Below are positions 37,952 to 48,549 of a DNA stretch of 64,000 bases, one piece after another (within the stretch, counting starts at the first letter, position 1; every line of letters begins with the position of its first letter). The notes beneath the pieces were generated by a model. It worked only from the letters and a program-made list of their open reading frames with translations. It was not told the origin of the DNA and made no database searches. Made by a program: the position numbers and the translations under genes. The stretch covers positions 86,611-150,610 of the forward strand of contig JAQSCO010000051.1 in NCBI GenBank assembly GCA_029945445.1, read 5' to 3'. The DNA comes from Lacunisphaera sp. GTDB lineage: Bacteria; Verrucomicrobiota; Verrucomicrobiia; Opitutales; Opitutaceae.

Positions 37952-38377
37952 ATGATCAACCGCCCCACGCCTCTCCGGATCCTGCTGGTCGACGACGAGA
38001 CTTACATGCAGGCCTTCGTGAGCAAGGTTCTGTCGGTCTCGATCAATTGCACGATCACCCCGGCGCGCGACGGGCAGGAGGCCATTGAAAAGAGCAAGAC
38101 CGGCGACCCGGAGCTGATAATCCTTGATATCAACATGCCGCGGATGGACGGCGTGCAGGCCCTAGGCGAACTCCGGGCCCTGCGAGCGGACACGCCCATC
38201 GTCATGCTGACCTCGATCTCCGAGGAGGTCGTGGTGGAGAAATGTCTGGCCAAAGGCGCCTCGCATTTCATCCGCAAGGATGTCGGCGCCAACATTCTGA
38301 AAGTCGAGCTGGAGGAAATGCTCCAGCAATTTTTCCCCAATCCCGAAGCGTCCCATGAGCATGCCTCCTCCTCCTGA
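37952..38377 (+). CDS. Receiver-only response regulator heading the pilB operon
   Basis: A 141-residue CheY-like protein: acidic LLVDDETY, phospho-acceptor Asp in LIILDINMPRMDG (~58), Thr in VMLTSISEE, Lys in FIRKDVGAN, followed by an acidic helix and a His/Ser-rich tail. No output domain. It is divergent from the four-kinase operon and its end overlaps the next gene by 23 bp, so it may relay kinase signals to the pilus/secretion machinery through contact with a partner such as PilB (inference). Confidence 0.9.
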   Translation: MINRPTPLRILLVDDETYMQAFVSKVLSVSINCTITPARDGQEAIEKSKTGDPELIILDINMPRMDGVQALGELRALRADTPIVMLTSISEEVVVEKCLAKGASHFIRKDVGANILKVELEEMLQQFFPNPEASHEHASSS

Positions 38378-38564
38378 GCGCAAGCGGCCTTCGCTGGCGG
38401 ACTACCTCTTGCGCTACGACCTCGCGGAAATCCTGGCGGAGGCCCAGCAGGACTACAGCCAGTCAAAGACCGCCGGACCGCGCCTGCTGAACCAGAAGGA
38501 CATTGCCGCGCGGTTCCGCCAGGCCAAATCCCGTCCCGATAAACCCGGCCATGAGCAAGGTTGA
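38355..38564 (+). CDS. Small unknown protein between receiver and PilB
   Basis: A 69-residue charged protein (LADYLLRYDLAEILAEAQQDYSQSK, then LLNQKDIAARFRQAKS), soluble and helical, with no recognised family. It overlaps the receiver gene by 23 bp and PilB by 14 bp, all on the same strand. That tight packing supports a real, co-translated gene. It might be an adaptor between receiver and ATPase. Confidence 0.65.
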   Translation: MSMPPPPERKRPSLADYLLRYDLAEILAEAQQDYSQSKTAGPRLLNQKDIAARFRQAKSRPDKPGHEQG

Positions 38565-40275
38565 GGAATTTCTTGAAGCCGTGCGCCGGCTCGTCCCGGC
38601 GCAGACCACGTTCATTGAGGCCAGCGCGGCCCTGGCCAAGGGCGATCCGATCCTCCTTATCAAGGAACTGGCGGAGCGGTCGGTCCTGCACAAAGCGCGT
38701 CTCAGCCGCCTGTGGGCCGACACCATTGGGGTGGCCTACGTGAATCCCACGACGGTGGAAATCCCCACGGATGGCTTTGAGCAACTGCCGGTGGATATCG
38801 CCCGGCAGGCCGGCGCGATCGTCCTCAACACGCTGGGCGATGGTGTCACGGTGGGGATGGCAGATCCCCTCAACACCCGGCAGATCGAGTCCCTCGGCAA
38901 AATCCTGGGCAAGCAGGTGAGCGCGGTTTTCTCCCACCCCGACGAGATCAAAACCGTGATCGACATGTATCTGGGCGCGGAGGGCAATATCGCCGTCAAC
39001 CTGCAGAGCGTCTGCGACCAGCTGCCCGGGCTCGCGGGGGCCCGGGAAATCAAGTCCGCCGAGGATGTGACCGACCTCGTCGAGTCCAAGGCCGTGATCG
39101 AGCTGCTCAACAGCATCATTCTGACCGCCTACCGGCGCCGCGCCTCGGACATCCATCTCGAGACCCAGGCCGAGAGCAGCCGAGTGCGGATGCGCATCGA
39201 CGGCGACATGCAGACGATCATGGATCTCCCCCGGGCGGTGCACCTCACCCTCGTTGTGCGCATCAAGGTGCTCTGCCAGCTGGACGTCTCGCAGAGCCGG
39301 CTGCCGCAGGACGGGGCGTTTGAGCTCAATTTCGGTGCGCTGCACACCGCCTTCCGCGTCGCCACGCTGCCCAGCCTGCACGGAGAGAAGGCCGTGCTGC
39401 GCGTCCTCGGCTCGCCCCTCGACCAGTCCACGCTGCGGCTGGACACCCTCGGGTTTCCGCTCTCCACCCTGAACGCCCTCAAGCGCGTCGTCTCGCGGCC
39501 CAACGGCATTCTCATTGTCTGCGGCCCGACGGGCAGCGGCAAGACCACCACGCTCTACGGCTGCATCAACGAGATCAACCATCCCGACATCAACATCACG
39601 ACGATCGAGGACCCGGTGGAATACCGGCTGCCGGACATCACCCAGCACCAGGTCAACACGGGGATCGGCCTGACCTTCGCCCGGGTGCTCCGGAGCATCA
39701 TGCGGCAGGACCCCGACGTGATCCTGATCGGCGAGATTCGCGACCTGGAGACGGCGCTCATCGCCACCGAGGCGGCACTGACCGGGCACTTTGTGCTCAC
39801 CACGCTGCACACGAACAACGCGCTGCAGGCCGTCACCCGCCTGGTGGAGATCGGCGTGGATCCGTATCTCGTCGCGCCCACGACGATGGGTGTGCTCTCG
39901 CAGCGGCTGGTCCGCCGCATCTGCGCCGCCTGCAAGGAATCCTATGTGCCGACGGAGGAGGAGCTGGCGCCGTTTTTCACCGGCACCAAGGGCGTGCCCG
40001 TGACCCTTTACCGCGGCCGCGGCTGCCCGAAGTGCTTCGGCTCCGGCTACAGCGGCCGGGTGGGCATCTATGAATTTGTGGAGGTTTCCGAAAGGATGCG
40101 CGAACTCATCACTGAAAAGCAAAGCGTCTCGCTGCTGATCGAGGAGGCCAAGCGGGTGGGGCACCGCTCGCTGCGGCACGACGGCCTCAAGAAAGCGCTG
40201 ATCGGCTGGACCAGCCTCGAGGAAGTGGCCCGCAGCACGCTGCCGGACGTCGGCTTCCAACCCGTGGAGAACTGA
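38551..40275 (+). CDS. pilB: Type IV pilus / type II secretion assembly ATPase (PilB/GspE family)
   Basis: A 574-residue hexameric motor ATPase that powers pseudopilus or pilus assembly. The N-terminal MshEN-like domain (~1-150) precedes a catalytic half with Walker A CGPTGSGKTTTLYG, Asp box NITTIEDPVEYR, Walker B DPDVILIGEIRDLET and His box TGHFVLTTLHTNNA. A zinc site is formed by CAACKESY and CPKCFGSGYSGRVGIYE. The ATG at 38551 is chosen over an upstream in-frame start. Neither the platform protein PilC, the PilT retraction ATPase nor a secretin is adjacent, so these must lie elsewhere. Gene symbol given by family; GspE is an equal alternative. Confidence 0.93.
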   Translation: MSKVEEFLEAVRRLVPAQTTFIEASAALAKGDPILLIKELAERSVLHKARLSRLWADTIGVAYVNPTTVEIPTDGFEQLPVDIARQAGAIVLNTLGDGVTVGMADPLNTRQIESLGKILGKQVSAVFSHPDEIKTVIDMYLGAEGNIAVNLQSVCDQLPGLAGAREIKSAEDVTDLVESKAVIELLNSIILTAYRRRASDIHLETQAESSRVRMRIDGDMQTIMDLPRAVHLTLVVRIKVLCQLDVSQSRLPQDGAFELNFGALHTAFRVATLPSLHGEKAVLRVLGSPLDQSTLRLDTLGFPLSTLNALKRVVSRPNGILIVCGPTGSGKTTTLYGCINEINHPDINITTIEDPVEYRLPDITQHQVNTGIGLTFARVLRSIMRQDPDVILIGEIRDLETALIATEAALTGHFVLTTLHTNNALQAVTRLVEIGVDPYLVAPTTMGVLSQRLVRRICAACKESYVPTEEELAPFFTGTKGVPVTLYRGRGCPKCFGSGYSGRVGIYEFVEVSERMRELITEKQSVSLLIEEAKRVGHRSLRHDGLKKALIGWTSLEEVARSTLPDVGFQPVEN

Positions 40276-40292
40276 ACCGGAGGCCCGAGCCG

Positions 40293-40802
40293 ATGCACCC
40301 CCCGTCGCGAGAATCCCCGGCGCCGGAGCGACTGCGGATCAAGCGCGGCCCCCGCGGATTCACGCTGGTGGAATTGTTGCTCGGGCTCTTGGTGGCCGTT
40401 TTGGCCGTGACGCTGCTCGGCACCGGGCTGGCGCGGCTGAAACAGCGGGCCCGGTGCGGGCAGCTCGAGGCTGGCCTGCGGTCCTTTGCCGCCGCCTTGG
40501 AGGAGCATCACGAGAAGGGCCGCCGCTGGCCGATGACTGCGGAGGAAACAGGCGCGCTGCTGCGGGACCTCGGTTGGGCGAAGAATTCCCCCGTGGGCGG
40601 CAGCTACGGTTGGATCCCGCCGGCCCCGGGCCAGCCCGGGCGGATCACCCTGACGGCCTTTCACCCGGCCTTCCCCCTCGCGATCACCCGGACCGAGTTG
40701 CGCGAACTCGACGGCCGGATCGACGATGGCGACCTCGCGACCGGCCGGTTTCGCACCGGCTTCAACGGCTGGCCCGTCTATCTCGTGGGCGAAAAGCCCT
40801 AG
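40293..40802 (+). CDS. Pseudopilin-like protein (prepilin signal)
   Basis: A 169-residue protein with a 21-residue basic leader and a type III signal (RGFTLVELLLGLLVAVLAVTLL), cleaved after Gly by PilD. A globular domain with GGSYGWIPPAPGQPG and FNGWPVYLVGE follows. It resembles type II secretion or minor pilins rather than the main pilin. Located 17 bp after pilB in the same operon. Confidence 0.85.
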   Translation: MHPPSRESPAPERLRIKRGPRGFTLVELLLGLLVAVLAVTLLGTGLARLKQRARCGQLEAGLRSFAAALEEHHEKGRRWPMTAEETGALLRDLGWAKNSPVGGSYGWIPPAPGQPGRITLTAFHPAFPLAITRTELRELDGRIDDGDLATGRFRTGFNGWPVYLVGEKP

Positions 40803-40807
40803 CATCC

Positions 40808-41593
40808 ATGTATCACGTCATTCTCGTCAACCTCTCCGCCGACGCCCGCTGCGTCGCGGCCCAGGCTTATGTCGAGAAGCGCGCACTGCCCCCGGACGCC
40901 CTGGCGGACCTGCTCCGGGACTTCTGCGAGATCGACCCGATCGAGAACGCGGTCGCGGACACGGAGATCCGGGTGAAGGTCGGGGGCAACAGCTACCTGC
41001 TCCGCACCGAGCAGAAAAAGCTCATTCTTTATGATGCGCACCGGCGCGATCTGCCGGGACAGATCTTCACCGTCGCGCAGGCCATGGAGGAGTTGGACGG
41101 CAGCGCGGCCAAGGCCCGCGCCCAGACCATCCTGCTGGCCCGGGGCGAGACCGAGCCGGCGCCCACCGGGCCGGTGGCGGTCGCCCCGCCGCCGGTTTTG
41201 TCGAGCAAGTCCCGGGTGATCGCGCTGGCCGTCATGGCCGGGCTGATGGCGGCAGGCCTGTGGCTGGTCGCGCCCGAGAAGGCGGCGGGCCCGCCGGCCG
41301 GCTTTGTCCCGCTCGCCCCCGAGGAGTGGGCGGAGAGGCAGGCCGGGCTGGCCGGGGTTTACCTGACCGGGAGCGAGCCCGGGCAGCACGGCATCGTCGT
41401 GACCGACCCGGAGCAGCTGAAACTGTTTGAGCTGGGCACCGTGGCGGCGCCGCGGGTCATCTATGCGGAATGCCGGCTGGGCCGCCTCGGCGGCCAGCTG
41501 GGCTTCGCGACCGACCAGCCGGGCGGGTTCATCGAAATCACGGCCGACGGCAACCTGGCCTACAGCGGCGAGATCTTTCAGCGCGTGCCCTGA
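40808..41593 (+). CDS. Unknown single-pass membrane protein in the pilus operon
   Basis: A 261-residue protein I do not recognise. A soluble N-terminal region (~1-135; MYHVILVNLSADARCVAAQ, IRVKVGGNSYLLRTEQKKL) leads to one membrane span (~140-160, VIALAVMAGLMAAGLWLVA) and a C-terminal beta-rich region (~165-261; GVYLTGSEPGQHGIVVTDPEQLKLFELG). The layout, cytosolic part then helix then external domain, recalls PilN/PilO or GspL/GspM inner-membrane connectors, but no sequence signature confirms this. The ATG at 40808 begins 5 bp after the previous stop. Confidence 0.75.
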   Translation: MYHVILVNLSADARCVAAQAYVEKRALPPDALADLLRDFCEIDPIENAVADTEIRVKVGGNSYLLRTEQKKLILYDAHRRDLPGQIFTVAQAMEELDGSAAKARAQTILLARGETEPAPTGPVAVAPPPVLSSKSRVIALAVMAGLMAAGLWLVAPEKAAGPPAGFVPLAPEEWAERQAGLAGVYLTGSEPGQHGIVVTDPEQLKLFELGTVAAPRVIYAECRLGRLGGQLGFATDQPGGFIEITADGNLAYSGEIFQRVP

Positions 41594-41599
41594 GCGCCC

Positions 41600-42034
41600 A
41601 TGCCAACGGCGAACCAGCTGCCCCGCGCCCGCGCCTTCACCCTCGTGGAGGTGACGATGGCGGTGATGATCATGGCCCTGGCGCTCACCACCTCGCTCGC
41701 GGCCCTGCAGCGCGCCTTCCTGCAGCTGGACACGGCGCGCAACCTGGGCATCGCCGCCAACGTGCTGCAGTGCGAGATGGAGAAGGAGCGCCTCTTCACC
41801 TGGGCGCAGGCCAGCAACGCCGGCTACGCGCCGGTGATCGATCCCAGTTTCTCGCGCAACCCGGCGATCGCCGGGCGCTTCACGCTCTCGCGCGCGGTGG
41901 CGACCGTGCATGCGGGGCAGACGCTGCAGATCACGCTCACCGTCACCTGGCGCAGCTACGACGGCCGCAGCATCGCGCGCAGCTACACCAGCTATTACAC
42001 TCAGGGAGGGCTCTATGCCTACCTCTACAACTAG
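41600..42034 (+). CDS. Pseudopilin-like protein (prepilin signal)
   Basis: A 144-residue protein with prepilin signal RAFTLVEVTMAVMIMALALTTSLAAL (cleavage after Ala in place of Gly), a long helix and a small beta domain (GQTLQITLTVTWRSYDGRS). Similar in size to GspI/PilV minor pilins. It starts 6 bp after the previous gene and ends overlapping the next by 20 bp. Confidence 0.85.
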   Translation: MPTANQLPRARAFTLVEVTMAVMIMALALTTSLAALQRAFLQLDTARNLGIAANVLQCEMEKERLFTWAQASNAGYAPVIDPSFSRNPAIAGRFTLSRAVATVHAGQTLQITLTVTWRSYDGRSIARSYTSYYTQGGLYAYLYN

Positions 42035-42599
42035 CGGGAGCCGGCGGGGCGCGGCGCAGCGCGGCTTCACCCTGGTGGAGTTCATGGTGGCGGTGCTGTT
42101 GAGCGGCATCGTGATGACCGGGATCCTGACCACCAACCTCCAGCTCGTGCGCAGCGGCGTGCGCGTGACGCAATACGCCGAGATGAGCTCGCAGGTGCGC
42201 CGCGGCCTCGAGCAGCTGGAAGGGGACGTGAAGGGCGCGATCAGCATCACCTGGAATGGCGCCAGCGACATCACGCTCACGCTGCCGAGCCAGGCCGGGA
42301 CGACCTCCCAGGTCACCTATGCCTGGACGAGCGCCACGCAGAGTTTCTTCTCCGTGCCCGGGGCGAGCAGTGCGGTGACCGCCGGCCGCGTGTATCTCGT
42401 GAACGGCATCCCCCCGCTGGCCGGCGGCGCGGCCGGCTGCGTGTTCGCGCGCTACGACAAGGATGGCAACGCCGCCACCACCGACGCGGCGACCAAGAAG
42501 GTGCAGGTCAGCCTGAATGCCGTCCGCACCGCGCGCACGGTCGCGAACAGCACCGACACGACGGTGTCGGCCATTTTCATCCTCCGGAACAAACCCTGA
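42015..42599 (+). CDS. Pseudopilin-like protein (PilW/GspJ type)
   Basis: A 194-residue protein with prepilin signal RGFTLVEFMVAVLLSGIVMTG, a long amphipathic helix (QYAEMSSQVRRGLEQLEGDVK) and a beta-rich globular domain. Size and place in the gene order suggest a minor pilin of the PilW/GspJ type. The ATG at 42015 is inside the end of the previous gene (20-bp overlap). Its own stop overlaps the next start by one base. Confidence 0.85.
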   Translation: MPTSTTSGSRRGAAQRGFTLVEFMVAVLLSGIVMTGILTTNLQLVRSGVRVTQYAEMSSQVRRGLEQLEGDVKGAISITWNGASDITLTLPSQAGTTSQVTYAWTSATQSFFSVPGASSAVTAGRVYLVNGIPPLAGGAAGCVFARYDKDGNAATTDAATKKVQVSLNAVRTARTVANSTDTTVSAIFILRNKP

Positions 42600-43960
42600 T
42601 GAATGCCCGTCCGCCCGCCCCGCCCGCCGTCCGGCGCCTCACGAGCGAACGCGGCAGCATGCTGATTACGGCCATGCTGTTCTGCGTCGGCATTGCCATC
42701 GTGCTGGGCACCTACCTTAGCCTCAGCCGCACGACGCTCAAGGTCGCCCACCGCACTTTTTTCTCCAACGATGCCGTGAATCTCGCGGAGGCGGGGGTCG
42801 AGGAGGCGCTCTATTGCTTCAACCAGATGGCCGCGGGCACGGCGCCGGCGACGGCTTGGACGGGCTGGACGTTTGCCAGCGCGAACGCGATGCGCACGCT
42901 CCCGACCTTCAACCGCGACCAGAACGCCGTCGGTGTCGTGAAGGTCTATGTCAAGGGCTACGACGGCAGCGATGCGGCGCCATATATCATGGCGCAGGCG
43001 GTCGTGACGCCGTTTGACGGCGGGGCGCCGGTCATCCGGACGCTGCACCTGGCGATGCGCCGCAATGCCGGCACCGCGGGGAAGGGGGTGGTGGTGTTTA
43101 ACGGGGCTTTATCCCTGGCCAACTCCACCTACGCCGACAGCTACATCTCCAATCCCACCAGCAGTCCCACCGGGCCCTGGTCGGTTTACCCGGCCGCCGG
43201 CGCGCGGAGCAATGCCTCGACCGTGGTGCTGGCGGGTTCGACCAGCATCGCCAGCGGGCAGGTGAAGGGTAACCTCTATCTCGGGTCAGGGGTCGCGTCG
43301 CCCCCGGCCAGCGATTACACCGGCACCCTTACCACGAACTACTCGGCCACCTACCCGTTCCCGGCTTTTCCGACGGCGGCGGGAGTCAGCCAGAGCTACA
43401 ATCTCGCCGCCCCCATCCCCGCGGCCCTGCCTCGGGCGGGCGATCTGCCCGCGGCGGACGGCCGCTATTACTATTTTACCACGGCGTCGGTCCGCAGCTT
43501 CGCCGTCACCGCGAACACGAACGTCGCGATTGTGGGCACGGCCGGCATGGCCGTCACTTCGGCGACCCTGATCACGCTGCCGACGACCAGCACACTGCAC
43601 GTCTACGTGGCCGGCGCCGTCACCTTGGGGACGAACGTGCCCCTGAATGCCGCGGGCTACGCCGGCGCGTTGCGGATCTACACCAGCACGGCGAGCAACT
43701 GCACGATCGCCAACAACTGCCAGTTGGTCGCCATGTTTCATGCCCCCAATGCCGCGTTCAGCGCCTCGGGCGCCAACGTCGCCAACCGCCTCTCCGGCCA
43801 GTTCATCGCCAAGTCCATCTCCGTGGCCAGCACCCAGTATCTGCACTACGATGAATCGCTGCCGGTCTACGCCACCTACGAGATGACCCGCTACATGGAT
43901 TTCCAGAGCGAGGCGGACCGCGCCACGGTGGCCGGATTGACGGGCAATTATCTGCGCTGA
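42599..43960 (+). CDS. Large pseudopilus-associated protein (PilX/DUF7305-like)
   Basis: A 453-residue protein with a short basic leader and one N-terminal helix (GSMLITAMLFCVGIAIVLGTYLSL), like a PilX N-terminus. It is followed by a Glu-containing helix (AVNLAEAGVEEALYCFNQM) and a long beta-helix-like domain rich in small residues and in Val, Thr and Ser repeats (LVGTAGMAVTSATLITLPTTS style). I infer a tip or filament-associated adhesin exported by the pseudopilus. It is the last gene of the operon. Confidence 0.8.
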   Translation: MNARPPAPPAVRRLTSERGSMLITAMLFCVGIAIVLGTYLSLSRTTLKVAHRTFFSNDAVNLAEAGVEEALYCFNQMAAGTAPATAWTGWTFASANAMRTLPTFNRDQNAVGVVKVYVKGYDGSDAAPYIMAQAVVTPFDGGAPVIRTLHLAMRRNAGTAGKGVVVFNGALSLANSTYADSYISNPTSSPTGPWSVYPAAGARSNASTVVLAGSTSIASGQVKGNLYLGSGVASPPASDYTGTLTTNYSATYPFPAFPTAAGVSQSYNLAAPIPAALPRAGDLPAADGRYYYFTTASVRSFAVTANTNVAIVGTAGMAVTSATLITLPTTSTLHVYVAGAVTLGTNVPLNAAGYAGALRIYTSTASNCTIANNCQLVAMFHAPNAAFSASGANVANRLSGQFIAKSISVASTQYLHYDESLPVYATYEMTRYMDFQSEADRATVAGLTGNYLR

Positions 43961-43994
43961 CCGGCGCGCCGGGCGCAAGATTCGCCCAACAGTC

Positions 43995-44036
43995 GGCAAG
44001 GGCTGCGCAGCTGCGTCGCGAGAACGGGTCTAGGGT
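43995..44036 (+). promoter_or_regulatory. Shared upstream motif, copy 2 (universal stress protein)
   Basis: GGCAAG at 43995-44000, CTGCGCAG at 44003-44010 and CTAGGGT at 44030-44036, with 29 bases between GGCAAG and CTAG. It ends 8 bp before the ATG of the universal stress protein gene. If CTAGGGT were a -10 element, the mRNA would be nearly leaderless. Confidence 0.45.
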
Positions 44037-44044
44037 GGGTCGCC

Positions 44045-44503
44045 ATGAATACCATCCTAGTGCCGGTTGATCTCTCGTCCGTCACCGCGCGGGTGTGTGA
44101 CGCGGCCGCCGAGCTGGCCTTGCTCATGAATGCCCGGCTCGTGCTGCTGCATGTCACCCAGCCGCCGCCGGTCATGCTGGCGGATTACTACGCGTTCGAC
44201 TCCGGGGTGATGGCCGAGGCCGTCACCGCCGGGGAAAAATTTGCGGAGCGGCGGTTGAAGGCGCTCACCCGGTTGCTCGCCCGGCAGGAACTGACGGTCG
44301 AGACGATGCACGCGACCGGCCAGCCCGTGCCCACCATCCTCGCCCGCGCGGCCGCCACCAAGGCCGATTACATCGTGCTTGGTTCGCACGGGCACGGCGC
44401 GGTCTTCGACCTGCTCGTCGGGAGCACCACGCAGGGCGTGCTGCGCCAGGCCCCGTGTCCCGTGCTGGTCATCCCGATGGCGCCGGTCCGCGCGCGGCGC
44501 TGA
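44045..44503 (+). CDS. Universal stress protein (UspA family)
   Basis: A 152-residue USP: N-terminal TILVPVDLSSVTARVCDAAAELA, a central region with ADYIVLGSHGHGAVFDLLVGSTTQGVL (the ATP-binding G-2X-G-9X-G(S/T) motif) and PCPVLVIP. ATP-binding Usp proteins increase survival under starvation or oxidative stress. It is a single-gene unit with the shared motif immediately upstream. Confidence 0.95.
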   Translation: MNTILVPVDLSSVTARVCDAAAELALLMNARLVLLHVTQPPPVMLADYYAFDSGVMAEAVTAGEKFAERRLKALTRLLARQELTVETMHATGQPVPTILARAAATKADYIVLGSHGHGAVFDLLVGSTTQGVLRQAPCPVLVIPMAPVRARR

Positions 44504-44627
44504 GACTGCCCGAGGGGGCATTAGGCCTGCTGAGGCCACCATTGACGCCGGCTGCTGAATGGCGCCCGCGCCCGGGAAAACCATTTGCCAGTTGCACGGG
44601 CCGGATTGACGCGTTTCCTTTGCAGTC

Positions 44628-45536
44628 GTGTCCACGCCCGCCGATAACGCCAAACGGAGCCATGCCCTCGTCGAGCAGCTCAAGCGCTCGGACATCTACC
44701 GGGATTACGAGAAGGCGTTCCGCGACACGACCGGCCTGCCGTTCAACCTGCGGGCGCTCGAATCCTTCGACCTGCCGCACCACGGCGACCCGAAGGAAAG
44801 TCCGTTCTGCGCGCTGATGGCCGGCACCAACCAGTCCTGCGCGGCCTGCCTGCAGCTGCAGCGCAAGGTCGAGGAGGTGGCGCAGCTCGAGCCCAAGACC
44901 CTCAAGTGCTTCGCCGGCCTGTGCGACTCCGCCGTGCCGGTGCGCGTGGGCGAGAACCTCGTGGCGTTCCTCCAGACCGGCCAGATCCTCCTGCACCAAC
45001 CGAGCAAGCGCGAGTTCACCAAGGTCACCCGCGAGCTGCTCAAGTGGGGCGTCGACACCGACCTGAAAAAACTCGAGGAGGCGTATTTCCAGACCCGCGT
45101 CCTGGACCGGAAGCAATACGAGGCCGTCGTGCGCCTGCTCGCGATCTTCGCGCAGCACCTGGCCTCGCTCAGCAACCAGCTGATGGTCTCGGCCGAGCAG
45201 GTCGAGTCGCCGCTCGTCACGCGGGCCAAGGTCTTCATCGCGCAGCACCAGGACGAGGAGGTCTCGCTCCGGCAGGTGGCGGCGGCGGTCAACTCGAGCG
45301 CGTTTTATTTCTGCAAGATGTTCAAGCAGGCGACCGGCCTGACCTTCACCGACTACCTCGCGCGCACGCGCATCGAGAAGGTGAAGAACCTGCTGCTCAA
45401 CCCGCACAAGCGCATCAGCGAGGTGGCCTACGAGACGGGCTTCCAGTCGCTCTCGCAGTTCAACCGCGTTTTCCGCCGGGTGACGGGCCAGTCGCCGACG
45501 GTGTGGCGCTCGAGGCTTCCGCGGACGGCCAGCTGA
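44628..45536 (+). CDS. AraC-family regulator with PocR sensory domain
   Basis: A 302-residue regulator starting at a GTG. Residues ~15-175 form a PocR-type sensory domain (DIYRDYEKAFRDTTGLPFNLR, the Cys cluster CALMAGTNQSCAACLQLQ, FAGLCDSAVPVRVGENLVAFLQTGQ) that may bind a ligand or redox centre through its cysteines. The AraC DNA-binding domain (two HTHs, ~195-300) includes VSLRQVAAAVNSSAFYFCKMFKQATGLTF and ISEVAYETGFQSLSQFNRVFRRVTGQSP. It lies just upstream of the cbb3 cluster and might control it (inference). Confidence 0.9.
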   Translation: MSTPADNAKRSHALVEQLKRSDIYRDYEKAFRDTTGLPFNLRALESFDLPHHGDPKESPFCALMAGTNQSCAACLQLQRKVEEVAQLEPKTLKCFAGLCDSAVPVRVGENLVAFLQTGQILLHQPSKREFTKVTRELLKWGVDTDLKKLEEAYFQTRVLDRKQYEAVVRLLAIFAQHLASLSNQLMVSAEQVESPLVTRAKVFIAQHQDEEVSLRQVAAAVNSSAFYFCKMFKQATGLTFTDYLARTRIEKVKNLLLNPHKRISEVAYETGFQSLSQFNRVFRRVTGQSPTVWRSRLPRTAS

Positions 45537-45632
45537 GTGCGGGCGCAGGAAGTGGCCCCGGCGGCCTGCCGGTGAAACCCGGCGGCGGGGAAGCCGCGGT
45601 CACGGGTGCGCAGCAAGATATGCGCGGTGTCA

Positions 45633-45674
45633 GGCAAGCTGTGCAGAGCCGCTGGGGAGGGCATTTGCTAGAGT
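45633..45674 (+). promoter_or_regulatory. Shared upstream motif, copy 3 (DUF2934 gene)
   Basis: GGCAAG at 45633-45638, CTGTGCAG at 45639-45646 and CTAGAGT at 45668-45674, with 29 bases between GGCAAG and CTAG, as at 37794 and 43995. It ends 17 bp before the ATG of the DUF2934 gene. Confidence 0.45.
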
Positions 45675-45691
45675 GGGGCCGTTCACCACGC

Positions 45692-45919
45692 ATGAACCGC
45701 TCGCTTCCTCATCCTCCGACTCCCTTTGAACCGGCCGAGGCCGACATCCAGCGGTGTGCCTATCTCCTGTGGCAGGAAGAAGGCTGCCCGGAAGGCCAGG
45801 ACCTGAACATCTGGCTGACCGCCAAGGAACTGCTCCGTCACCGCCGGGCCTCCCACCGCAAGGAGCTGGCCCAGCGCCAACCCGCCCCCGGCGTGCCGCG
45901 CCCGCGGCCACCCGCCTGA
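45692..45919 (+). CDS. DUF2934-like small protein
   Basis: A 75-residue protein matching the DUF2934 pattern: RCAYLLWQEEGCPEGQDLNIWLTAKELL, short helices around a WxxEGxPxGxDxxxWxxAExxL-like core. Function unknown. The ATG at 45692 is supported by that core starting near residue 20. It ends 21 bp before ccoS on the same strand, so it could be first in the cbb3 transcript. Confidence 0.85.
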   Translation: MNRSLPHPPTPFEPAEADIQRCAYLLWQEEGCPEGQDLNIWLTAKELLRHRRASHRKELAQRQPAPGVPRPRPPA

Positions 45920-45940
45920 GTCGTCAGGACATTCCACGCC

Positions 45941-46174
45941 ATGTCCGTCATTCCCCTCACCGTTTTCTTCAGCCTGCTTCTGGCCGGCCTGTTCATGGTC
46001 CTCTTCGCCCACGAGCAGCGCCGCCGCCGTTTTGCCAGCGCCGAGCGCGATTCCTTGCTGCCGCTGGCCGATGAGCGCCGCGTGACGGTAGGCGGCGAGC
46101 TTGCTCGCGCCAGTTCCAAGCCAACCCACGCCGCGATGACCCAGCCGGCGCCGGACGACGACCTCTACTTCTGA
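45941..46174 (+). CDS. ccoS: cbb3 oxidase assembly protein CcoS
   Basis: A 77-residue small membrane protein: single N-terminal helix (IPLTVFFSLLLAGLFMVLFAHEQ), then a charged tail. CcoS is needed for cofactor insertion into cbb3 oxidase. The tail is longer than usual and contains a hairpin-encoded stretch (VTVGGELARASS, 46087-46112), so part of it looks repeat-derived. First of the cbb3 genes, 27 bp before ccoNO. Confidence 0.8.
   Translation: MSVIPLTVFFSLLLAGLFMVLFAHEQRRRRFASAERDSLLPLADERRVTVGGELARASSKPTHAAMTQPAPDDDLYF
46087..46112. repeat. In-frame hairpin within ccoS
   Basis: GGTAGGC followed by GGCGAGC-TT-GCTCGC arms, inside the coding region. The GGTAGG edge resembles the elements at 49306 and 50150. 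It would encode part of the ccoS C-terminal tail. Confidence 0.4.
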
Positions 46175-46201
46175 TTTTCTCCCGCCTATCCACGCCCACC
46201 C

Positions 46202-48511
<2,310 letters not shown>

Positions 48512-48549
48512 CTTACCGCCTTAAAGCTTAAACCTTAACCCCGCCTCCC

